Shown: one piece after another, positions 8,535 to 14,873 of the stretch | Layout: the number at the start of each line of letters is the position of its first letter | How positions within the stretch are numbered: position 1 is the first letter of the stretch | DNA from: Candidatus Egerieousia excrementavium | Lineage (GTDB): Bacteria > Bacteroidota > Bacteroidia > Bacteroidales > UBA932 | Direction of reading: 5' to 3' | Length of the DNA: 32,290 nucleotides | Assembly (NCBI GenBank): GCA_017694275.1 | Contig: JADINB010000066.1 | Location: 1 to 32,290 of the forward strand | Made by a program: the position numbers and the translations under genes | The notes under the pieces: model-generated | The model's input: only the letters and a program-made list of their open reading frames with translations | Databases searched by the model: none | Told to the model about the DNA's origin: nothing

Positions 8535-9701
8535 TTAACTGTCTAAATCCACCTTCGATTCTGTAAATGCAAAATGGGCCGGTATGTCTCCAGTAACTGC
8601 AGTCCATTTCAGTTTGCCGTATCTGTCGAAACAGTAAAGCACTCCCGGAGTTACATAGTCTCCGGCATCTGTCACGAAAATCTCCCTTGTCTGAGGATTG
8701 ACTGCCAGCCCGTACGGGGTCTTTATCTTCTTTTCGGTGCCGTCAGATATGAAATTTCTTGAAACAATGCGCTTCTGCACCATATCGTAAATCGCATACG
8801 AAATCGTGTAACTATTTGTAGTATAATTAAATTCATTACCCAGCACATAAAGCGAATCTCCTCCTGCAACCATATTGCTGTTTGGCAGAGTATGCAGGGT
8901 ATCTGTCACAATATCTCTGTTGGAATCTATGATAAAGGTTTTCGACGGTGTTCCGTAATAATCGCCACGCGAGGAGATATAGATATTGCCATAGGCATCC
9001 TGCACCATTCTGTGCAGGTTTATCCCGACCTCCATAGTTTTGACTACCTGAAAACTCTCCAGATCTATAACAAAGACCCTGTTGTCGTAGTCTGGCACCC
9101 GGTATCCACCCGAATTGGCCACATAGAGTTTGCCGTTGCATATAACCATATCTTCCGGCTGATAACCCACCGTACACTCCGCTACCACTTCAAGCGTGGC
9201 CGTATCGACTTTGGCAACATACCCCAGACGGGCATTGGGGTCTATCTCCACCGGACCGGCATAAGATGTAACATAGGCATATCTGCCTTCAAACTCTATA
9301 TACCGGCAGTTGGGAATCGGGATAGTGGCAATGTGTTTTGCTGTCTTTGAATCCATTACCTCAACAAAATGGGAACAGTTTACGACTACATACAACTTGT
9401 TTCCGTAAATCTGAATATCATTGCCCACATCTCCCAATTCCTTCACTACACCGGGATTTCTCTCTGCGAAAATGTTTTTGGAATAAATGCCCGATTCGTA
9501 ATCGAAGTAATCTATGGTAGCCTTGTTGCTGCCCATATTGCCTTCGTTCAGAAGATAAAAGCCGGTTATTTCGTTGCCCTCGCCGCCAGGTGCAACCGGT
9601 TTCTCTTCCGGCGGAACAATCACATCTGCTTTTCTGCATGAAAAAAGAAGCAACAATGCTAAAATAAATGTCGGAACTCTGTTAATCATTATCATATTCA
9701 T
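8535..9701 (-). CDS. btuG: BtuG-like cobalamin-binding beta-propeller lipoprotein
   Basis: A surface lipoprotein of the YncE/DUF5074 beta-propeller type. The family includes BtuG of Bacteroides, which binds B12 outside the cell very tightly and passes it to BtuB. Visible features are a lipobox ending LLFSC (Cys22 from this start), the conserved opening LNEGNMGSNKATIDYFD, GDVGNDIQIYGNKLYVVVN, the VGYQPEDM and YVANSGGY segments, and regular blades to the C terminus. The frame can be extended to a GTG at 9716. I chose the ATG at 9699-9701, 16 nt after the btuB stop; ATGs at 9695 and 9689 are also possible. It lies directly downstream of btuB under the cobalamin riboswitch, which strongly supports the assignment. 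Unlike its neighbours, the residues after the lipid Cys are basic (RK) rather than acidic. Confidence 0.87.
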   Translation of the reverse strand: MNMIMINRVPTFILALLLLFSCRKADVIVPPEEKPVAPGGEGNEITGFYLLNEGNMGSNKATIDYFDYESGIYSKNIFAERNPGVVKELGDVGNDIQIYGNKLYVVVNCSHFVEVMDSKTAKHIATIPIPNCRYIEFEGRYAYVTSYAGPVEIDPNARLGYVAKVDTATLEVVAECTVGYQPEDMVICNGKLYVANSGGYRVPDYDNRVFVIDLESFQVVKTMEVGINLHRMVQDAYGNIYISSRGDYYGTPSKTFIIDSNRDIVTDTLHTLPNSNMVAGGDSLYVLGNEFNYTTNSYTISYAIYDMVQKRIVSRNFISDGTEKKIKTPYGLAVNPQTREIFVTDAGDYVTPGVLYCFDRYGKLKWTAVTGDIPAHFAFTESKVDLDS

Positions 9702-9717
9702 TTCGTACAAATTCACA

Positions 9718-11766
9718 TTAAAACATAACCGATGCCGTTATCCTGAAATTGGTTCCCGGCATGGGGTAACACTGCACTACTTCATACTGCTGGTCGAATA
9801 TATTGTTTACCTCTGCCGAGAGATGCAACCTGCATTTTTTGATTTCAAAGCCTTTTGAGAGAGACAGGTCGCTCGTGTACCATGGCTGGGCATAATTTTC
9901 CGGTATATTCGCAGACGACTCATACCTTTCACCCGTATAGATAAAACTGTAGTTAAAACTCCACGACCTGTATGCTGCGCCCAATATCAGAGAACCGCTG
10001 TGCCACGGAATATACGGAATCTGCCCGCCATAATAGCTGCTTTCGCGGTCTGTAAAATCCTGTGCCTTCTGATATGTGTAGCTCGCAAGCAAGTTGAGGG
10101 AAACCTTAGCTATACTGGCTGAAATTTCCGCCGAAACATCTGCACCGCGAATCTCCACATAGCCCAGATTCAGCATCGTCCACCGGAACTGGTTCGATGC
10201 AGGCACTGCAATTATCTTGTCTTCAACTTCATTGTAATAGAGATCCGCCTGTACCTTTACTTTTTTCCAGAATCTGCCGTTCAGGCTCTTTTCATAGCAG
10301 GCGCCGATATTATATTGGGTAGTATATTCGGGATTGAGCTGTTTGTTTCCGATAAAGGTATAGTAGAGATCATTCAGGGTAGGCATCCTGAATATCCGCT
10401 TATAGAAGGCCCTGAAAGTGAGACCGCTATTATCGAACGGTCTGTAAGAGGCTACAACTGTCGGGGTCAGTTCGCTTTTATCAGGAGCCGGTTTCCCCCT
10501 TTTCACGCTCTCCGTAACAAAGGTATTGAGCAGGCTTCCCTGAACCTTTAATTTTCCCCAATCGAATGAGGTGGCAAGAGCTGCAAGGAGGGTATATCTG
10601 TCGGGATAGGCAAAATCCGTCAAGTCTGCATTGAGAGTATTGTATTGCAGGTCTGCCGACAGATTCATGCTCCACCATTCAAAAAGCCTGAACCCGTTTA
10701 CCGATGAAAAATAGAGTTCCTGCTGCCTGTATCGGTTGTCTACATACATTGTGGTAACGTCCAGCCTCGGGTCCGACAGATAATGCAGATAATCGTATGC
10801 ATATTTGGCATTCAGCTGCATTCTGTAAAACCTGGAAATCTCTTTATGGAATCTCCCCTGCAGGAAAAAATTCCTGTCCCATTGCCGGTCCTGATGCCTG
10901 TATTTACCCGGCTCTTCCCTTACGGACGCTCCGGGATACCCTCTTTCGGAATCATAAAAGTAGGCTTTCGCCTGCCATCTTCCGTCTTCTATATTCCCAA
11001 AGAGAGAGGCTTCCGCCCTGTAATACCTGACATCGCCGTTTTTTCTTACCTCGGTGGTATCATAACCGTCTCTCTTTGAATAGCTGAATTTATATTTGCC
11101 AGTTGTATAAAGATACTCCGTACTTATCTGCATGGAGAGATTCTCCCCGATTCTCCTCTCCCACAACAATGACGGGTTTACGGTCCCGAACGACCCGCCT
11201 TTGACCGCAGCCTTGAAATTATTCTTCTTTCCCTCCCCGAAGAACGGAGTCCTGGATTGCAGATAAATGGAGCCGGCCGATGCAAAGTCCTTTGCGCTTT
11301 GGAATATGGAGCTTTTCTGGCCATTGTAGAGGGAGACCGCTTCCATATTGTCCAATGAAAATTTGCCCAAATCGACTATCCCGTTCTGGGCATTCCCTAT
11401 CTCCACTCCGTCATAAAAAACTCCTACATGCTGGCTTCCCAGACTGCGGATATTTACGCTTTTGAGACCGCCCACACCTCCGTAGTCCTTTATCTGCACG
11501 CCGGAAAAATAGCGTATGGCATCTGCTACCGAATGGGCGCTTAACCTCTGGAGCCGCTCTCCGGCCAGCCTTTGGGCCGGTATGATTTTAGGTACGCTCT
11601 TATGCGCCGTGACATATACGCTTTCCAGCTGCTGCACCGAATCCGCATCAAAGCCGTCCGGCATGGTATGCCCTTCATAAACCGGCACGGAAGCAGCAGA
11701 TATTGTTGCAGCCAACGGCACAACAGACAAAAAAAGGGCGAATGACAATCCTCTGCAATCAGGCAT
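9718..11766 (-). CDS. btuB: BtuB-like TonB-dependent cobalamin receptor
   Basis: An outer-membrane beta-barrel that imports cobalamin using energy from TonB. The mature N terminus has a TonB-box-like LESVYVTA. A plug domain follows (VADAIRYFSGVQIKDYGG, VNIRSLGSQHVGVFYDG), then a 22-strand-type barrel ending in a C-terminal Phe (RITASVMF), as expected for Bam-assembled proteins. At about 680 residues it is short for a Bacteroidota receptor. It lacks the N-terminal carboxypeptidase-like domain of SusC proteins, as BtuB does. The frame extends to an ATG at 11808, with another at 11790. The ATG at 11764-11766 gives the cleanest signal peptide (MPDCRG, then a hydrophobic run to AATISA). It is the first gene after the cobalamin riboswitch. 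Confidence 0.9.
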   Translation of the reverse strand: MPDCRGLSFALFLSVVPLAATISAASVPVYEGHTMPDGFDADSVQQLESVYVTAHKSVPKIIPAQRLAGERLQRLSAHSVADAIRYFSGVQIKDYGGVGGLKSVNIRSLGSQHVGVFYDGVEIGNAQNGIVDLGKFSLDNMEAVSLYNGQKSSIFQSAKDFASAGSIYLQSRTPFFGEGKKNNFKAAVKGGSFGTVNPSLLWERRIGENLSMQISTEYLYTTGKYKFSYSKRDGYDTTEVRKNGDVRYYRAEASLFGNIEDGRWQAKAYFYDSERGYPGASVREEPGKYRHQDRQWDRNFFLQGRFHKEISRFYRMQLNAKYAYDYLHYLSDPRLDVTTMYVDNRYRQQELYFSSVNGFRLFEWWSMNLSADLQYNTLNADLTDFAYPDRYTLLAALATSFDWGKLKVQGSLLNTFVTESVKRGKPAPDKSELTPTVVASYRPFDNSGLTFRAFYKRIFRMPTLNDLYYTFIGNKQLNPEYTTQYNIGACYEKSLNGRFWKKVKVQADLYYNEVEDKIIAVPASNQFRWTMLNLGYVEIRGADVSAEISASIAKVSLNLLASYTYQKAQDFTDRESSYYGGQIPYIPWHSGSLILGAAYRSWSFNYSFIYTGERYESSANIPENYAQPWYTSDLSLSKGFEIKKCRLHLSAEVNNIFDQQYEVVQCYPMPGTNFRITASVMF

Positions 11767-11946
11767 AACAATTAATTTTAAATCAATCATTACACCTGCG
11801 GATAACATTCACCTCTCATTTGCGTCCGTAACAGTACCGCACATTCGGCAATACTGCGCCGGAGCGCATATCATAAGACAAATCAAAAGAGAAACCTACG
11901 ATTCAACTCTATTGTTCTCATTCCTCCCATTCTCCGCAGGAGTAAC

Positions 11947-12095
11947 TTTTAAACCGTAACGGCAGGTCTTCTGACTTGTCCCTGTTTAGCGCCTTCCCGG
12001 TTTGATCCAGTGGCAAAGAGTGCTAAACACATTAAGGAACTCACAGCAGCGGGAACTGTTGCAGATTTTCACTGCATTCCCTTTTAATTCCGGTC
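11947..12095 (-). promoter_or_regulatory. Cobalamin riboswitch
   Basis: The minus strand shows the conserved core of the cobalamin riboswitch in the right order. First comes GGGAATGCAGTGAAAATCTG, then the CAACAGTTCCCGCTGCTGTGAG region, then the B12 box GCCACTGG (around 12007-12014), GGGAAGGCG, and finally AGTCAGAAGACCTGCC. The family binds coenzyme B12 or related cobalamins and usually lowers expression when B12 is plentiful. It lies 180 nt upstream of the chosen btuB start and downstream of a consensus promoter. It should control btuB, btuG and the three following lipoprotein genes. Exact ends are approximate. Confidence 0.93.
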
Positions 12096-12117
12096 ATGAG
12101 ACTAAATTGACATGACC
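12092..12117 (-). other. Hairpin at the 5' end of the B12 operon transcript
   Basis: GGTCATG (12092-12098) and CATGACC (12111-12117) form a perfect 7-bp stem with a 12-nt loop. It is just inside the predicted transcript start and directly before the riboswitch core. It could be a protective 5' stem or an extra riboswitch helix. Confidence 0.5.
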
Positions 12118-12136
12118 AGGAAACCAATTACGCTTG

Positions 12137-12166
12137 CAAATGTACTATTTTTATAGTTCCGACAAA
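12137..12166 (-). promoter_or_regulatory. Promoter of the B12 uptake operon
   Basis: On the minus strand there is TTTG (12163-12166), an 18-nt spacer and TACATTTG (12137-12144), a strong match to the Bacteroidota promoter. Transcription should begin near 12130, placing the whole riboswitch in the leader. Confidence 0.78.
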
Positions 12167-12201
12167 ATTTTTGATTTATTTTTTTTTATATAAAATTTTA
12201 C

Positions 12202-12209
12202 TATCTTTG
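12202..12209 (+). promoter_or_regulatory. -7 promoter box of tRNA-Glu
   Basis: TATCTTTG matches TAnnTTTG exactly and ends 11 nt before the tRNA. No TTTG at the usual distance is seen; the upstream sequence is a T-rich run. Confidence 0.65.
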
Positions 12210-12220
12210 CAGTCCCAAAC

Positions 12221-12292
12221 GCAGGATTCGTCTAACGGTTAGGACAGAAGATTCTCAATCTTCAAATAGGAGTTCGATTCTCCTATCCTGTA
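12221..12292 (+). tRNA. tRNA-Glu (anticodon CTC)
   Basis: The sequence folds into a full cloverleaf of 72 nt. The acceptor stem is GCAGGAT/ATCCTGT with a G-U closing pair and discriminator A. The D arm starts GTCT as in other tRNA-Glu. The anticodon stem is GAAGA/TCTTC with loop TTCTCAA, giving anticodon CTC for GAG codons. The T stem is AGGAG/CTCCT with loop TTCGATT. CCA is not encoded. Confidence 0.93.
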
Positions 12293-12324
12293 CAGAAGTT
12301 TTCATATGTTTTAAGTTTTATACC

Positions 12325-12363
12325 AAAAATCCGGATCGGCTCTGGCCAATCCGGATTTTTTTT
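12325..12363. terminator. Bidirectional intrinsic terminator
   Basis: AAAAATCCGGAT (12325-12336) pairs perfectly with ATCCGGATTTTT (12349-12360), followed by more T. The A and T tracts let it end both the rightward tRNA-Glu transcript and the leftward serine hydrolase transcript. Confidence 0.88.
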
Positions 12364-12391
12364 ACCGGTTTCCGGTTGTCAAACCTGTGCC

Positions 12392-13519
12392 TTATTCTTC
12401 TCCGATTTCATCTCTCACCCATGAAGAGAGGGCGAACGGCTCGCTGTCGTCGAAGAAAAGGGCAGTCATTCTATCTACGATATCATGCCCGTGATTACTG
12501 TTTGTAAAGTATAAAAGATAGGTCTGCTCCTGAGGTATAAGAATGAACAGCGCCCTGAAGGTGTCGTTGTCACCCCAGTGCCATAGTATGTTGCCATGTC
12601 TTGCATTCTTCTCCACGCCTATGCCAAGCCCCCAGAATATTGAAGAATCGCATGGTCTTTCCAAACCTGCAAACCTTACCGCCCTGTTTGTATCAGGAGT
12701 AAACATCATCTCTTTTATTTCGGGCCTTAGGGTGGTGCCGGTCATAAGTTCATTGAGGAATTTGGCATAATCTTCTGCCGTGGTTCTCAGGGTATAGCCT
12801 ACATTTGCCCTGGGATGGCGTCTGAGCCCCTCGCAAACTCTGTCTTTATATCCGTAGACGGCCAGCGTGTCATACTCGCTTCGCCATGCATAACTGCTGT
12901 TTGTCATTCCAAGCGGGTTGAAGACCTCCTCCTCTGCTATGGTTTCGATATCCTTTCCCTTTATGGCTTCAATGGCTCTTTGCAGAAAGGCAAAGCCTTC
13001 TCCAGAATAGTCATAGCAGGAATCCGGCGGGAACTTGAACGTTATTTCAGAAGTCGGCCACTCTGCAGACGATGCGGCCACACTCCAGTTGGGAAGGCCG
13101 CTTCTATGCCTTAGCACCATTCTGGCCGTAAGTTTCCTTGCAGTCTCCTTGTCTTTGAACCTGTCGATATCGGTATATTTGTATAAAGGTGTATCCAAAT
13201 CTATTTCGCCATTCTGGACAGCCTTCATCACTATATAGGAGAAGACAACCTTGCTGAGTGACGCGGCCTGCATTATGGGCGGCTGTTTTATTGCCGTTCC
13301 GTCTGCAATCCTGGTTGAGTCATAAAAATCGGGGTTTATACACTGAATTCTGTAATCAGTCTCGGGAGAATGGTAAATCAGATCTATAAAAGGAATATCT
13401 GCATCCTTTATCATCTGCGAAATCTGAGAATCGTACTTTTCCCTGGTATTCTCCCCCTGTGAACATGAAACCGAAATGGTTGAAAAGATAACTGCGCACA
13501 TAATAAAAAACTTTCTCAT
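12392..13519 (-). CDS. Serine hydrolase of the beta-lactamase / penicillin-binding-protein family (lipoprotein)
   Basis: A 375-residue exported protein with a lipoprotein-type signal peptide (MRKFFIM to SVSC, Cys19). It has the three active-site elements of the class C beta-lactamase / D-Ala-D-Ala carboxypeptidase family: S87-L-S-K90, Y171-S-G, and H314-W-G316 in the place of the KTG box. The family contains peptidases, esterases and peptidoglycan-modifying enzymes; the substrate cannot be read from the sequence. Transcription is leftward from the TAACTTTG box at 13547-13554, ending at the terminator at 12325-12363. A GGAGG lies 5 nt before the ATG, a rare clear Shine-Dalgarno match in this window. 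It is probably not an antibiotic resistance enzyme, but that is inference. Confidence 0.88.
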   Translation of the reverse strand: MRKFFIMCAVIFSTISVSCSQGENTREKYDSQISQMIKDADIPFIDLIYHSPETDYRIQCINPDFYDSTRIADGTAIKQPPIMQAASLSKVVFSYIVMKAVQNGEIDLDTPLYKYTDIDRFKDKETARKLTARMVLRHRSGLPNWSVAASSAEWPTSEITFKFPPDSCYDYSGEGFAFLQRAIEAIKGKDIETIAEEEVFNPLGMTNSSYAWRSEYDTLAVYGYKDRVCEGLRRHPRANVGYTLRTTAEDYAKFLNELMTGTTLRPEIKEMMFTPDTNRAVRFAGLERPCDSSIFWGLGIGVEKNARHGNILWHWGDNDTFRALFILIPQEQTYLLYFTNSNHGHDIVDRMTALFFDDSEPFALSSWVRDEIGEE

Positions 13520-13524
13520 GATAA

Positions 13525-13529
13525 CCTCC
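13525..13529 (-). promoter_or_regulatory. Shine-Dalgarno-like ribosome binding site
   Basis: GGAGG on the minus strand, 5 nt before the serine hydrolase ATG. It supports this start codon. Such sites are unusual in Bacteroidota. Confidence 0.6.
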
Positions 13530-13546
13530 GTAGGCTAAAACATAAG

Positions 13547-13554
13547 CAAAGTTA
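13547..13554 (-). promoter_or_regulatory. -7 promoter box of the serine hydrolase gene
   Basis: TAACTTTG on the minus strand fits TAnnTTTG and lies 27 nt before the ATG. No matching TTTG is seen at the -33 distance. Confidence 0.55.
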
Positions 13555-13575
13555 ATATTTTTAAGATACATTTTT

Positions 13576-13583
13576 TATTTTTG
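13576..13583 (+). promoter_or_regulatory. -7 promoter box of the glycosyltransferase gene
   Basis: TATTTTTG fits TAnnTTTG and ends 15 nt before the ATG at 13599, implying a leader of only about 5-10 nt. Confidence 0.5.
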
Positions 13584-13598
13584 TATGATTTTTAGAAT

Positions 13599-14315
13599 AT
13601 GGAACCGTTGCATATCATAACCCCCGTAAAAGACTCACTGGACCTGACTGTCCAAACAATAAAATCCATATTGGGGTCTGAGACAAATTTCCCGTTCAAA
13701 TATACGGTATACAACGATTTCTCAACTCAAGAGAATACCGCACGGCTCTCATCCCTTTCAAAAGAACTGGGGTTTGAACTTGTAAACCTGCAGGAGATAA
13801 CCTCCACTCCCTCTCCAAATTACCGCCTTACCCTGAGGCTTGCGCAAAAAAAGGCGCTGGAGGAGGGTGCATCGCTTCTTATAGTCGAGAGCGACGTTGT
13901 CGTAAGGGCTGATACAGTCCAGAAACTGTACGACGGTTCCAAAGAAAAGCCCGACTGTGCCATTGCGGCATCAGTAACAGTAGACGGGAACGGAGAGATA
14001 AACTATCCTTACCTTTTTGCAAAGAAAATCAGAAAAGATGTTGTTCCGGTAAGGAACCATTGCAGTTTCTGCTGTTCGATACTTACAAACAGATTCCTGA
14101 AAGAGTACGACTTCAACCGGCTCGACCCTTCGAAAAACTGGTATGACGTTTCAATCTCACAGACGGCGCTCAAAATGGGGTACAGGAACTATCTGTTTCT
14201 TTCACTTCCTGTCTGGCACAGACCTCATGCAAGCAGACCATGGAAGCAGCTCAAGTACAGTTCTCCTTTAAAATATTATTGGTACAAGATAGTCAAGGGG
14301 CTGGACAAAATATAG
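13599..14315 (+). CDS. Glycosyltransferase, family 2-like
   Basis: A 238-residue cytoplasmic protein that looks like a GT-A-fold sugar transferase. It opens with LHIITPVKDSLDLTVQTIKSIL, the usual nucleotide-sugar-binding start, split here as a beta strand plus helix. A DxD-like acidic site, ESDVVV, lies near residue 100. There are no membrane segments apart from possible amphipathic C-terminal helices rich in Trp and Lys. Its donor and acceptor are unknown. It stands alone between a divergent hydrolase gene and a terminator, not in a polysaccharide cluster, so it may act on lipopolysaccharide core or a glycoprotein. The family assignment is fairly secure; the specific role is not. Confidence 0.8.
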   Translation: MEPLHIITPVKDSLDLTVQTIKSILGSETNFPFKYTVYNDFSTQENTARLSSLSKELGFELVNLQEITSTPSPNYRLTLRLAQKKALEEGASLLIVESDVVVRADTVQKLYDGSKEKPDCAIAASVTVDGNGEINYPYLFAKKIRKDVVPVRNHCSFCCSILTNRFLKEYDFNRLDPSKNWYDVSISQTALKMGYRNYLFLSLPVWHRPHASRPWKQLKYSSPLKYYWYKIVKGLDKI

Positions 14316-14350
14316 AACCGGCATATTGCGCTGCATGCTACTGTATGCAT

Positions 14351-14388
14351 AAAAAAAAGGACTTCGCTGCAACGAAGTCCCCTTTTTT
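14351..14388. terminator. Bidirectional intrinsic terminator
   Basis: GGACTTCG (14359-14366) pairs with CGAAGTCC (14373-14380) around a 6-nt loop, flanked by eight A on one side and a T run on the other. It can end the glycosyltransferase transcript rightward and the tRNA-Met transcript leftward. Confidence 0.88.
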
Positions 14389-14389
14389 G

Positions 14390-14464
14390 TGGGCCCAACA
14401 GGGCTTGAACCTGTGACCCCCTGATTATGAGTCAGGTGCTACTAACCAACTGAGCTATGGGCCC
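14390..14464 (-). tRNA. tRNA-Met, elongator type (anticodon CAT)
   Basis: A 75-nt cloverleaf: acceptor GGGCCCA/TGGGCCC, anticodon stem CCTGA/TCAGG with loop CTCATAA, T stem ACAGG/CCTGT, discriminator A. The GGGTCACAGGTTC segment resembles elongator tRNA-Met rather than tRNA-Ile2, which also has a CAT gene anticodon. Initiator tRNA is excluded because there are no three G-C pairs at the base of the anticodon stem. The D arm reads GTTAGTAGC, with one base more than the usual GTTAGAGC arrangement, so the fourth D-stem pair is a mismatch. Confidence 0.9.
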
Positions 14465-14482
14465 TTGCCACATCTAAGCGGC

Positions 14483-14506
14483 TGCAACCCCCTTTCGGGA
14501 ATTGCA
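14483..14506 (-). other. Hairpin with GAAA tetraloop upstream of tRNA-Met
   Basis: On the minus strand TGCAATTCCC and GGGGGTTGCA pair over 10 bp, including two G-T pairs, around a GAAA loop. It lies in the leader between the -7 box at 14511-14518 and the tRNA. There is no T run after it, so it is not a standard terminator. It may be a processing signal or protect the end of the ribosomal protein mRNA. Confidence 0.55.
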
Positions 14507-14510
14507 GATG

Positions 14511-14518
14511 CAAAGATA
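14511..14518 (-). promoter_or_regulatory. -7 promoter box of tRNA-Met
   Basis: TATCTTTG on the minus strand, 46 nt before the tRNA 5' end. It would let the tRNA be transcribed apart from the ribosomal protein operon upstream. Confidence 0.6.
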
Positions 14519-14541
14519 GTGAATATTTTTATTTATCAAAA

Positions 14542-14847
14542 TCAGACCTTGATTTCTACCTCAACTCCGCTCGGAAGTTCAAGCTTCATAAGGGCATCCA
14601 CAGTCTTTGGAGTAGAACTGTAAATATCCAGCAAGCGGCGGAAAGAATTCAATTCGAACTGCTCGCGTGATTTCTTGTTCACAAAAGTAGAGCGGTTCAC
14701 GGTAAAGATCTTTTTGTCGGTCGGAAGGGGAATAGGCCCGCTTACAACCGCGCCAGTAGCCTTTACTGTTTTTACAATCTTGTCGGCAGACTTGTCTACC
14801 AGAGCATGATCGTAAGATTTCAATTTTATTCTTATTTTTTGGCTCAT
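14542..14847 (-). CDS. rpsJ: 30S ribosomal protein S10
   Basis: 101 residues, the usual length for S10. It starts [20 protein letters not shown] and contains [17 protein letters not shown] and REQFELN, both hallmarks of the family. It is part of the small subunit head and, in other bacteria, also works as NusE in antitermination. It starts 26 nt after fusA and is the last gene of the str operon here. Unusually, it is not followed by rplC and the rest of the S10 cluster but by a hairpin and tRNA-Met. Confidence 0.97.
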   Translation of the reverse strand: MSQKIRIKLKSYDHALVDKSADKIVKTVKATGAVVSGPIPLPTDKKIFTVNRSTFVNKKSREQFELNSFRRLLDIYSSTPKTVDALMKLELPSGVEVEIKV

Positions 14848-14873
14848 TTTCTTATACCAGTTTAAATCGTAAA

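Larger units (their letters stand above)
11767..12130 (-). other. Long 5' leader of the B12 operon
   Basis: This gene-free stretch is the untranslated leader between the promoter and btuB. It holds the short hairpin at 12092-12117 and the cobalamin riboswitch. Between the riboswitch and btuB there are about 180 nt containing only weak stems, such as CTCC-TGC-GGAG near 11936-11946. I see no clear T-tailed terminator, so control may act on translation. Confidence 0.6.

Noticed and set aside
12221-12292. tRNA-Glu as an integration site for a mobile element
   Set aside because: No integrase gene and no repeated tRNA 3' end were seen nearby.
12392-13519. Serine hydrolase as a beta-lactamase resistance gene
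   Set aside because: The SxxK, YSG and HWG elements also occur in many peptidases and esterases of the same fold, and nothing here points to antibiotic hydrolysis.
14390-14464. tRNA-Ile2 or initiator tRNA as alternatives for the CAT tRNA
   Set aside because: The variable-loop and T-arm sequence matches elongator tRNA-Met, and the anticodon stem lacks the initiator's three G-C pairs. The Ile2 alternative is not fully excluded without a tilS-identity search.
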